Of a stretch of 8,515 bases of DNA, positions 1 to 5,466 are shown one piece after another. The stretch covers positions 1-8,515 of the forward strand of contig JAEWOM010000158.1 in NCBI GenBank assembly GCA_023399675.1, read 5' to 3'. How positions within the stretch are numbered: the first letter of the stretch is position 1; every line of letters starts with the position of its first letter. The notes below the pieces were generated by a model. The model was not told the origin of the DNA, did no database searches, and saw only the letters and a program-made list of their open reading frames with translations. Made by a program: the position numbers and the translations under genes. This DNA is from Bacteroidota bacterium. GTDB lineage: Bacteria > Bacteroidota > Bacteroidia > Flavobacteriales > Weeksellaceae.

Positions 1-48
1 CTTAAGCTCCTGTAGAAATGTAAACGTGTCCTTTTCAATTTTTTGCAT
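1..48 (-). CDS. Partial divergent gene, 5' end only; possible DUF2461 family protein
   Basis: Reading leftward from an ATG at 48, the frame is open to the window edge and gives 16 residues, MQKIEKDTFTFLQELK. An in-frame upstream ATG at 117 is closed by a stop after nine codons, so 48 is the only usable ATG start seen. The short peptide resembles the usual beginning of DUF2461 (TIGR02453-type) proteins, which start with a Met-x-x-x followed by a TxxFLxxLK stretch, but 16 residues are too few to be firm. It is divergent from mnmE and shares the 49-181 intergenic region with it. It is chromosomal and not part of the inserted element. DUF2461 proteins have no well-defined biochemical role. Confidence 0.45.
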   Translation of the reverse strand, partial: MQKIEKDTFTFLQELK

Positions 49-169
49 GGTAAAGTGGTGTTTTATGGAGTTGAAAGTTAATCAAAATCAAGCTAAGATA
101 TATTGCTTTACAATCATGGCATTCCCAAATCTTCGATTTCTGTGATTTTATTTACCTAAGCAAATACCT

Positions 170-177
170 TAATTTTG
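170..177 (+). promoter_or_regulatory. Possible Bacteroidota -7 element for mnmE
   Basis: TAATTTTG fits the Bacteroidota -7 consensus TAnnTTTG. It lies only four bases before the mnmE ATG, so transcription would begin at or next to the start codon, giving a nearly leaderless mRNA. This agrees with the absence of a Shine-Dalgarno sequence before 182. No good -33 TTTG is present about 20 bases upstream (only TTTA near 147-150), so the call is weak. Confidence 0.35.
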
Positions 178-181
178 CAGT

Positions 182-1567
182 ATGAATAACGACACCATTT
201 GCGCACTGGCTACAGCCAATGGAATCGGAGCCCTCGGAATTATCAGGGTTTCGGGACCCAAAGCATTCACCGTGACGGAACTTTGCTTTGACGGCAAAAA
301 ACTGTCCGAAGCCGAATCGCACACGGTACATTATGGCTTCATCCGTGATGGAGAAGAGCAGATTGATGAAGTGATGGTGTCTGTATTCCGTGCACCGCGC
401 AGTTTTACCACGGAGGATTCTGCGGAAATCAGTTTCCACGGATCGCCGCATATTGCCGGCAGAATTCTGGAAGTTTTGGTGAAGAATGGTGCAAGACTTG
501 CAAAAGCAGGGGAGTTCACGATGCGAGCCTTCATGAACGGCCGCATAGACCTGACACAGGCAGAAGCGATTGCCGATGTCATCGCCAGTGAAAATGAAGC
601 ATCGCGCAAAATGGCACTCAACCAGCTGAAAGGTGGCATCACCAGAGAGATTTCAGAATTGCGTGGCGATTTACTGAATTTCACCTCTCTCGTGGAACTG
701 GAACTCGATTTTGCAGAAGAAGATGTGGAGTTTGCCGACCGAACCGCAATGAATATGCTTTTAGACCGACTGGAGGACAAACTGAAAGCGCTTACCGAAA
801 GTTTTCGGTATGGCAATGCCGTAAAAAATGGGGTAGATGTGGCCATCATCGGAAAGCCGAACGCCGGGAAATCGACTCTTCTGAATGCTTTGCTGAAAGA
901 AGAACGCGCAATCGTCTCAGACATTGCCGGCACGACGCGTGACACGATTGAGGAGGTGCTGCACATCAAGGGAAATGCGTTCCGTTTTATCGATACAGCA
1001 GGTATCCGTGAAACCAGTGACACCATTGAAGCCATCGGTGTACAGAAAGCTAAAGAAAAAATTGCCACAGCCAAAATTCTGCTCTATCTGTACGATGAAC
1101 ATGATTCAACGCCTGAAGAAGTCATCAGTTTTGTGAAGGAATTCCACCGCGACGATCTCAAAATCATTCTTCTTCATAATAAAATCGACCTGCAGCATTC
1201 TGCACAAAATGATTTCGACCGCCAGTTGAAAGAGGCATTAGTACCAAAATTAGCCACTACCATTCTCCCGTTGTCCGCGAAGGATCAAACCGGTCTCGAT
1301 GCTTTGAAAAATGAGCTGTCTGCCTATGTTGAAAACTTGAAAACCGAAGAAAACACGGTTATTTCCAACCAGCGTCATTACGAAGCCCTGCAAAAATCCC
1401 TGGAATCTGTAGAGCGCGTAAAAGCTGCTATTTCCCAGAGTTTCCACACCGAGCTTCTCGCATACGAACTCCGTTTTGCCCTGGAACACCTCGGCGAAAT
1501 TTCCGGTGAGTTCACCAACGATGAAGTGTTGGGTAATATTTTCTCGAAGTTTTGTATCGGCAAATAG
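182..1567 (+). CDS. mnmE: MnmE, tRNA uridine-5-carboxymethylaminomethyl modification GTPase
   Basis: MnmE works with MnmG (GidA) in the cytoplasm to modify the wobble uridine U34 of certain tRNAs, using a folate-derived one-carbon unit and GTP. The 461 residues match the family's usual length (about 450-460). The N-terminal folate-binding domain covers about residues 1-120. The helical domain follows and is interrupted by the G domain: G1 GKPNAGKS 224-231, G2 GTTRD 250-254, G3 DTAG 271-274, G4 NKID 333-336 and G5 SAK 365-367. The C-terminus ends in the invariant CIGK (458-461), whose cysteine is needed for activity. The ATG at 182 gives the expected N-terminus (DTICALAT...GALGIIRVSGP). The gene is intact although its 3' end appears to be the insertion target of the element to its right. 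No clear terminator follows the stop codon. Confidence 0.97.
   Translation: MNNDTICALATANGIGALGIIRVSGPKAFTVTELCFDGKKLSEAESHTVHYGFIRDGEEQIDEVMVSVFRAPRSFTTEDSAEISFHGSPHIAGRILEVLVKNGARLAKAGEFTMRAFMNGRIDLTQAEAIADVIASENEASRKMALNQLKGGITREISELRGDLLNFTSLVELELDFAEEDVEFADRTAMNMLLDRLEDKLKALTESFRYGNAVKNGVDVAIIGKPNAGKSTLLNALLKEERAIVSDIAGTTRDTIEEVLHIKGNAFRFIDTAGIRETSDTIEAIGVQKAKEKIATAKILLYLYDEHDSTPEEVISFVKEFHRDDLKIILLHNKIDLQHSAQNDFDRQLKEALVPKLATTILPLSAKDQTGLDALKNELSAYVENLKTEENTVISNQRHYEALQKSLESVERVKAAISQSFHTELLAYELRFALEHLGEISGEFTNDEVLGNIFSKFCIGK
1550..1567 (+). other. Putative attachment core (attL) at the 3' end of mnmE
   Basis: These 18 bases encode the last codons FCIGK-stop of mnmE. The equivalent last 18 bases of trmE/thdF are the known attB of Salmonella genomic island 1. 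As I recall that site, 13 of 18 bases agree, largely because the codons are conserved. A tyrosine recombinase gene and non-housekeeping genes begin just downstream. The second copy that would mark the far end lies outside the window, so the core and its exact length are inferred. Confidence 0.5.
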
Positions 1568-1635
1568 TTACCCTTCTCTTATTTTCTAACCGCTTGTCTT
1601 TCTAATAGTTAAAAATAAAAATTCTTCTATTATTT

Positions 1636-1667
1636 GTTGCCCGATAGTGTTTTTTCGTGTATATTTG
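1636..1667 (+). promoter_or_regulatory. Candidate promoter of the integrase unit, embedded in the repeats
   Basis: TATATTTG at 1660-1667 fits the Bacteroidota -7 consensus TAnnTTTG. GTTG at 1636-1639, inside the first 31-bp repeat, is 20 bases upstream and can serve as the -33 element. Transcription would start near 1673, leaving a leader of about 110 bases before the ATG at 1786. Because both promoter elements fall inside repeat copies, a protein binding the repeats would compete with RNA polymerase. Confidence 0.5.
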
Positions 1668-1676
1668 TTGCCCAGA

Positions 1677-1702
1677 TGTTGCTAAAGCAACAAATTTGTT
1701 GC
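1677..1702. promoter_or_regulatory. Overlapping inverted repeats, including a 16-bp perfect palindrome
   Basis: TGTTGC-TAAA-GCAACA (1677-1692) is a 6-bp inverted repeat with a 4-base spacer. Its right arm is also the left arm of the perfect 16-bp palindrome GCAACAAATTTGTTGC (1687-1702), which contains most of the third 31-bp repeat. A perfect palindrome just downstream of a likely transcription start suits a dimeric repressor or recombination accessory protein. The two structures share an arm, so as RNA only one could form at a time. Confidence 0.6.
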
Positions 1703-1737
1703 CCAAACTCAACAAAATTTACAAGTGGCGAGTTCCT

Positions 1738-1787
1738 GCACCATGCAGCACCACACAGCTACAAACAGCACCATCTGGCACCAAGAT
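1738..1787 (+). repeat. Five tandem 10-bp units related to GCACCA
   Basis: GCACCA begins at 1738, 1748, 1768 and 1778, with a degraded copy (GCTACA) at 1758, so the period is exactly 10 bp across five units. Several units continue as CA at positions 9-10. The array runs up to the start codon at 1786 and lies between the attachment core and the integrase unit. A 10-bp period places every copy on nearly the same face of the helix, as expected for cooperative binding of a small protein such as an excisionase. It could instead be a feature of the mRNA leader. Confidence 0.65.
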
Positions 1788-2187
1788 GAAAACAAGAATC
1801 CAAATTCCAAAACACTGTCAGCTTTGCGGGCAGGCATTCATAGCACAGACTACCACCACAAGATATTGCGGTGCTAACTGTTCGAAACGCGCGTACAAAT
1901 TGCGCAAGAAAGAAGAAAAGATTCAGCAGGCATTAGTTGAAGAGATAAATACTGCAAATGAGGTAAAACCGCAAACCTTGCAAAGTCTGCAAACCCTGCA
2001 ACCACATCTTAACCTAAAGACAAAAGAATTTCTCAGCGTTCAGGAAGCAGCAGAGCTTCTCGGAGCAAGCCGGTGGACCATCCAAAGACTGGTTCAGAGA
2101 AGCGTGCTGAATGCAGCTAAACTTGGCCGCAGAACAATCTTAAAACGTTCCGAAATAGATAACCTTTTTAAAACTGATGGAAAATGA
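1786..2187 (+). CDS. Zinc-motif and helix-turn-helix (excisionase-family) DNA-binding protein
   Basis: A 133-residue protein. Residues 11-32 carry CxxC and CxxxC pairs (C11, C14, C28, C32) that look like a small zinc-binding finger. A charged helix follows (about 34-58), then a short TLQSLQTLQ linker (64-72), then an HTH_17/MerR-like excisionase domain (about 82-127, with EAAELLGASRWTIQRLV as the helix-turn-helix). The ATG at 1786 is chosen because protein-like sequence begins there. The frame is open back to an ATG at 1657, but that stretch overlaps the repeats and promoter. The stop overlaps the integrase start by ATGA, implying translational coupling. Proteins of this layout often precede integrases in Bacteroidota elements. 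The likely role is control of the integrase unit or of excision, perhaps by binding the repeats upstream, but this is inference. Confidence 0.85.
   Translation: MKTRIQIPKHCQLCGQAFIAQTTTTRYCGANCSKRAYKLRKKEEKIQQALVEEINTANEVKPQTLQSLQTLQPHLNLKTKEFLSVQEAAELLGASRWTIQRLVQRSVLNAAKLGRRTILKRSEIDNLFKTDGK
1975..2001 (+). repeat. Three in-frame 9-bp units encoding TLQ-SLQ-TLQ
   Basis: Units ACCTTGCAA, AGTCTGCAA and ACCCTGCAA lie in the linker between the zinc motif and the HTH domain of the preceding gene. Unit gain or loss would change linker length by three residues without breaking the frame. Confidence 0.55.
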
Positions 2188-3290
2188 AAGTAACATTAAG
2201 GCAACGCAAGAAAGGAAATAAAATTTCTCTTTACCTGGATCTTTACGACAAAGGGAAAAGAGAATATGAGTATCTGGGCCTTTACTTGACGCCCGAACCT
2301 GAAAAGGGCAAACTCAGTAAGGCACAGAAAGACGAGAACAAAAAAATCCTTGATCTTGCAGAACATATCCGGAGCAAAAAGCATCTGGAAGCTCAGAACA
2401 ATGTTTATGGGTTCCGTGATAAAGAAAAGCAGAAAGGGAAATTCTATGAATTCTTTGATGTCTTAACAGAAAAGAAAAACGAAAGTCTCGGAAACTATGG
2501 AAACTGGAATGCCGTCCGAATCATGCTGAAAGAGTACGATCCAAAAGGGGTGACCTTCGAGCGGCTCAACAGGGAATGGGTAGAAGGTTTTAAAGATTTC
2601 CTGAATTCTGAAGCCAAAACCAAAACCGGCGAACCCATTTCCTTAAACACCAAATACAATTATTTCAACAAATTACGCGCAGCGCTGAAACAGGCGGTTA
2701 AAGAAGGACTGTTACAGTCTAACCCCGCCGACTATGTCGAACCTTTCAAGCAGGACGATGTGCAGCGTGAATTCCTCACTCTGGAAGAAGTTCAGAAATT
2801 AGCAAACACCCATTGCCGAAACGAAACACTGAAAAAGATGTTTCTATTTTCCTGCCTGACAGGTTTAAGGTGGTCCGACATAGAAAAACTGAAATGGTCC
2901 GAAATCCAGCATTCAGAAAATTTAGGTAATTTTATCAGGTTCAGACAAAAGAAAACAAGTGGAGCCGAAACGCTGCCAATTGCGGACGAAGCCAGGGCAC
3001 TTTTAGGCGAACAGAAAGGCCAGGAAGAAAAAGTATTCTCGGGATTAAAATACGGGAACTGGAACAAAACCTATCTCAAAGATTGGCTGACCGATGCAGG
3101 TATTCGTAAACACATTACCTTCCATTGTGCGCGTCATACTTATGCAACGTTGCAGATTTCGTTGGGCACCGACATTTACACGGTCTCAAAACTGTTAGGT
3201 CATAAAAACCTTTCCACAACGGAGATTTATGCAAAGGTGATCAACGAGAAAAAAGTCGCAGCAGCCAATAAAATTAAAATCAATTTATGA
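2184..3290 (+). CDS. Tyrosine recombinase (site-specific integrase)
   Basis: A 368-residue phage-type integrase that would catalyse insertion and excision of the element at the mnmE 3' end. The N-terminus (about 1-40, KVTLRQRKK...SLYLDLYDKGKREYEYLGLYL) looks like the Arm-type DNA-binding domain common in Bacteroidota integrases. A SAM-like core-binding domain lies at about 85-185, and the catalytic domain at about 195-360. The full catalytic set is visible: R229 (TGLRW), a lysine at 256 or 257 in the beta-hairpin, H314 and R317 (HCARH), H340 (LLGHK) and the nucleophile Y349 (TEIYA). Length is normal and nothing suggests inactivation. It overlaps its neighbours on both sides by ATGA, so it is probably translated from the same mRNA as the upstream HTH protein. 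It is second in its unit, which puts it under the control of the repeat-rich promoter. Confidence 0.96.
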   Translation: MKVTLRQRKKGNKISLYLDLYDKGKREYEYLGLYLTPEPEKGKLSKAQKDENKKILDLAEHIRSKKHLEAQNNVYGFRDKEKQKGKFYEFFDVLTEKKNESLGNYGNWNAVRIMLKEYDPKGVTFERLNREWVEGFKDFLNSEAKTKTGEPISLNTKYNYFNKLRAALKQAVKEGLLQSNPADYVEPFKQDDVQREFLTLEEVQKLANTHCRNETLKKMFLFSCLTGLRWSDIEKLKWSEIQHSENLGNFIRFRQKKTSGAETLPIADEARALLGEQKGQEEKVFSGLKYGNWNKTYLKDWLTDAGIRKHITFHCARHTYATLQISLGTDIYTVSKLLGHKNLSTTEIYAKVINEKKVAAANKIKINL

Positions 3291-3979
3291 GCATGGATAA
3301 TTATTCTTTAATTGAATACATTTTTAATAACGAAAATCTAGATTTTATTGTCGATATAGATAATAAGCAGGCCGCTGTGAAAGATTATGATGAAGTGAAT
3401 GAAGGGCTTTTTAATGAGGTTAAGGAATTGAAAAAGCAGATATTCAATATGTTTATCAAGGGCGAAGATCTTGCTTTAAACAGGATTAGGAACAGGCTGC
3501 TCCAAAGCAAAGAGTCATTGGCATCAGCCGATTTCGGAATTAACATTAATGTGGAAAGCCATGGATTCTCATGTGTTATAGAACCTGAAAGCCTCAAAGA
3601 GATTAATGATCTTAAAATTCAGTATATCGATGAGTTGGTAGAGGTAATCAACAATTTCTCATTTGAAACAGCCCAGGTTCCAATTACTCACGATTCTTTC
3701 AAATCCAGCTACACCGTGGAAGAACTTGCCTACTTTTTTAAACTTTCAATTGAGCAGGGAATCATTGTCCTCCAAAAGAATCAGAAAACCAAATTCTTTG
3801 ATTTTATAGCCGCCAATTTTCAAAGCAAAGACCAGATGCAAATATCACCCAACAGCATCAGGAACAAAAGCTATGATCCCTCAGAGCAAACAATAGAAAA
3901 AATCCGCGAAGATCTTTTTCAGATGCTCCAACTTTCCCATTACCATAAACAATCTGATAAAATAGAATGGAAGAAATAA
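3287..3979 (+). CDS. Unknown element protein A, sharing a C-terminal domain with the next gene
   Basis: A 230-residue protein with no signal peptide or membrane segment. I do not recognise it with confidence. The N-terminal two thirds (about 1-135) is acidic and probably helical. Residues about 142-215 form a domain shared with the following gene: TVEELAYFF, then GII, QKTKFFDFIA, F-SK, IS-NSIRN and a proline. This layout faintly recalls the C-terminal part of RteC-type regulators from Bacteroidota conjugative transposons, but the resemblance is by eye only. The ATG at 3287 overlaps the integrase stop (ATGA); an ATG two codons later (3293) is equally possible. Being translationally coupled to the integrase suggests a role in integration, excision or its regulation. 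Confidence 0.8.
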   Translation: MSMDNYSLIEYIFNNENLDFIVDIDNKQAAVKDYDEVNEGLFNEVKELKKQIFNMFIKGEDLALNRIRNRLLQSKESLASADFGININVESHGFSCVIEPESLKEINDLKIQYIDELVEVINNFSFETAQVPITHDSFKSSYTVEELAYFFKLSIEQGIIVLQKNQKTKFFDFIAANFQSKDQMQISPNSIRNKSYDPSEQTIEKIREDLFQMLQLSHYHKQSDKIEWKK

Positions 3980-4734
3980 TGGAAGCACCTCACATTTATT
4001 TAGTAGAAGAACTAGAACTCAGAGTTTCAATAGAAGCGGTGGAGTATCATCATAAAATCTCCGAACTTTGGCAAACCTACACTTTTGATCCCCTTTATTT
4101 CAAAAGATTTATGGAAGGACCGCTGTTAAGCGAGTTTGTTCAAACAATTTACAAACGAACTCAGCACCTCAACAATAACGAAATCAATAAATACCTTACC
4201 GTTTCATTAAGTCAGTTCAAAACCCACAGTCCGCAGTTGCGGTTTGAAGCCATGAAAGAACAATTCTGGAAAGATTATTGGGGAGAAAATGAGATGGGTT
4301 CATTTACCGATCTCGGTGTTTATGACAAAAAATATTTTACTCACGTATTCAAATGGTACGAAAAACACTTTCACCTTTTTGAAGAAGCGACAAAACAGGC
4401 CCTTGATGATTTCAAAAAAGGGTATCTCGGTTCCTTCGCAGACTTCGCCGTGCAGCAAAATATTCAGTCTAAACAGAAACTCAAAACCAATCTCACCGTA
4501 AAAGAAATTGCTTATCTATTCCGTGCACTGCATGACGAAGGGATTATTGAATCCCGGCAAAAAACCGACATCTTTAATTTCATTGCAGAAAGCTTTTCCT
4601 CCAAACAAAAAGATGAAATTAGCGCAAATTCAATAAAGAATGCATTCGATACACCAGACTATAATGCCGTAGATTTTTGGCAGGAAAAATTCACCCACTT
4701 CATGCAGAAAGCAAAGAAAGACAAAGAAAAATAA
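3967..4734 (+). CDS. Unknown element protein B, RteC-like; C-terminal domain shared with protein A
   Basis: A 255-residue cytoplasmic-looking protein. Residues about 1-165 include a charged, aromatic-rich region (KYFTHVFKWYEKHFHLFEEA at 122-141) of the kind seen in RteC-like proteins. Residues about 173-248 repeat the domain of the preceding protein: TVKEIAYLF, EGII, QKTDIFNFIAESF, SK, ISANSIKN. The ATG at 3967 overlaps the upstream gene by 13 bases. An ATG at 3979 (TAATG junction, preceded by GGAAG) would shorten it by four residues and is equally plausible. It ends the first gene unit and is followed by a terminator-like hairpin. RteC of CTnDOT controls excision genes; a similar regulatory role is possible here but unproven. 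Confidence 0.8.
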   Translation: MEEIMEAPHIYLVEELELRVSIEAVEYHHKISELWQTYTFDPLYFKRFMEGPLLSEFVQTIYKRTQHLNNNEINKYLTVSLSQFKTHSPQLRFEAMKEQFWKDYWGENEMGSFTDLGVYDKKYFTHVFKWYEKHFHLFEEATKQALDDFKKGYLGSFADFAVQQNIQSKQKLKTNLTVKEIAYLFRALHDEGIIESRQKTDIFNFIAESFSSKQKDEISANSIKNAFDTPDYNAVDFWQEKFTHFMQKAKKDKEK

Positions 4735-4742
4735 TTACCATA

Positions 4743-4767
4743 AACCCCTATAAACAGGGGCTTTCTT
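4743..4767 (+). terminator. Terminator-like hairpin after the first gene unit
   Basis: CCCCT (4745-4749) pairs with AGGGG (4756-4760) across a 6-base loop, preceded by AAA and followed by CTTTCTT. It starts about ten bases after the stop of the preceding gene. The stem is only 5 bp, so termination may be partial. A second AGGGG at 4769-4773 could pair with the same CCCCT. Confidence 0.6.
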
Positions 4768-4770
4768 AAG

Positions 4771-4800
4771 GGGTTGCGCAACCCTCTGCAACTACCGCAG
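4771..4800. promoter_or_regulatory. 14-bp perfect palindrome plus a small inverted repeat before the second unit
   Basis: GGGTTGCGCAACCC (4771-4784) is a perfect palindrome. Right after it CTGC (4786-4789) and GCAG (4797-4800) form a 4-bp inverted repeat with a 7-base spacer. The palindrome contains the GTTGC/GCAAC pentamer that recurs in the control region at 1636-1702. It lies about 80 bases before the next start codon and could be an operator for one of the HTH proteins, part of a replication origin for the downstream primase, or an RNA hairpin. TTACTTTG at 4816-4823 is a 7-of-8 match to the -7 consensus. Confidence 0.6.
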
Positions 4801-4861
4801 CCTTCATATCCTGCATTACTTTGCTTCCAGATTTCAAGTTTAACCAATTAAACCCACAAAA

Positions 4862-5164
4862 ATGGAAGCAGAACAAATCTTACAAAAGCTCAGTCAGCTC
4901 GAACAGAAAATCGACGAGCAAAACCTTCTTCAGAAAGAAGTAATCAACTTCAACGATGCAAGCAAATATCTTGATATTAGCGCATCGCATCTTTATAAGC
5001 TAACCTCTCAAAAACAGATCCCACACTTTTGCCCACAAGGGAAGAAACTCTATTTCCGCCGCCAGGAAATTGACGCATGGTTAATGCGAAACCGTCAGGA
5101 AACCACAGAAGATATTGAGACAGCTGCAGCAAATTATTTAATCCGAAATAAACGCAGATCATGA
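4862..5164 (+). CDS. Small helix-turn-helix protein, excisionase family
   Basis: A 100-residue protein with an N-terminal helix likely to form a coiled coil (about 1-27, LQKLSQLEQKIDEQN) and an HTH_17/MerR-like domain (about 29-75). Typical signatures are FNDASKYLDISASHLYKLT, a wing with IPHFCPQGKKLYF and the closing RRQEIDAWL. Such proteins in Bacteroidota elements are usually annotated as excisionases or DNA-binding proteins. They may direct excision, repress their own promoter or load replication proteins. The ATG at 4862 has an A-rich upstream stretch but no clear Shine-Dalgarno sequence. Its stop overlaps the next start (ATGA), so the two HTH proteins are likely made together. The palindrome at 4771-4784 is a natural candidate target. 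Confidence 0.9.
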   Translation: MEAEQILQKLSQLEQKIDEQNLLQKEVINFNDASKYLDISASHLYKLTSQKQIPHFCPQGKKLYFRRQEIDAWLMRNRQETTEDIETAAANYLIRNKRRS

Positions 5165-5454
5165 GTTTCTATAGATTTTCCGAAGAAGAGGTAAAGGAGA
5201 TTCTCAACAGATTAGATCGGATTTCCTTAGAATTGAAGCAAAGCCAGAGAACTCAACCCGATGAAATTTGGTACGACAATCAGGAGTTTCTCAATATTAT
5301 GAATGTCAGCAAAAGAACCGCTGCTTATTGGCGAACCGAAGAGATGATCTCATACTCGCAGGTCGGTAACAAAATCTATTACAGGCTTGCCGATGTTTTG
5401 GACTTACTCCAAAAATACAAAGTTCAGGCAGGCTCATCCAAATCTGTAACCTAA
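5161..5454 (+). CDS. Second small helix-turn-helix protein, excisionase family
   Basis: A 97-residue protein. A short N-terminal helical region (about 7-28) precedes an HTH_17-like domain (about 39-88): YDNQEFLNIMNVSKRTAAYW is the helix-turn-helix, ISYSQVGNKIYYRLADVLDLL the wing and final helix. This pattern is common among Bacteroidota mobile-element proteins that regulate excision or transfer. It starts inside the stop of the previous gene (ATGA) and ends 12 bases before the primase-helicase, so the three genes probably form one transcript. It is clearly of the same fold as its neighbour but not a close copy: the recognition helices differ, suggesting different DNA targets or a heterodimer. 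The exact role is unknown. Confidence 0.9.
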   Translation: MSFYRFSEEEVKEILNRLDRISLELKQSQRTQPDEIWYDNQEFLNIMNVSKRTAAYWRTEEMISYSQVGNKIYYRLADVLDLLQKYKVQAGSSKSVT

Positions 5455-5466
5455 CACCGAAAACTG

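Larger units (their letters stand above)
1631..1704 (+). repeat. Three direct repeats of TATTTGTTGCCC with exact 31-bp spacing
   Basis: Copies lie at 1631-1642, 1662-1673 and 1693-1704. The first two are identical over 12 bases and the third differs only in its first base. The start-to-start distance is 31 bp in both cases, close to three helical turns, so the copies face the same side of the DNA. The position between the attachment core and the first element gene fits arm-type recombinase sites, excisionase sites or operators. The second copy overlaps a promoter-like TATATTTG. The interval also contains two inverted repeats described separately. Confidence 0.8.

Noticed and set aside
49..117. 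An upstream ATG (117, minus strand) for the divergent gene at the left edge.
   Set aside because: The frame is stopped after nine codons, well before the ATG at 48.
194..203. HsdM residues 194-203 ([10 protein letters not shown], hsdM codons) considered as an unusual S-adenosylmethionine motif because many families have Pro after the Asp.
   Set aside because: The Gly variant is, as far as I recall, common in type I methylases; it is not evidence of a defect. Coordinates here are residues of the gene starting at 7844.
331..1074. A 247-codon open frame on the minus strand inside mnmE.
   Set aside because: It is Ser-rich without recognisable domains and lies wholly inside a certain gene; it is a by-product of mnmE codon usage.
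1563..1611. AATAGTTA repeated at 1563-1570 and 1604-1611, first considered as a short attachment duplication.
   Set aside because: Eight AT-rich bases 41 bp apart are easily due to chance, and no element sits between them.
1631..1704. The 31-bp-spaced repeats considered as the start of a CRISPR array.
   Set aside because: Only three 11-12-base copies occur, with about 19 bases between them, next to an integrase promoter and with no cas genes.
1657..1785. An in-frame ATG at 1657 that would extend the first HTH protein by 43 residues.
   Set aside because: The extra stretch overlaps the 31-bp repeats, the palindrome and the 10-bp array, starts inside the candidate promoter and reads as unlike any protein start; the recognisable protein begins at 1786.
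4289..4501. A 70-codon plus-strand frame inside unknown protein B.
   Set aside because: It overlaps a well-supported coding frame with a conserved domain and has no protein-like features of its own.
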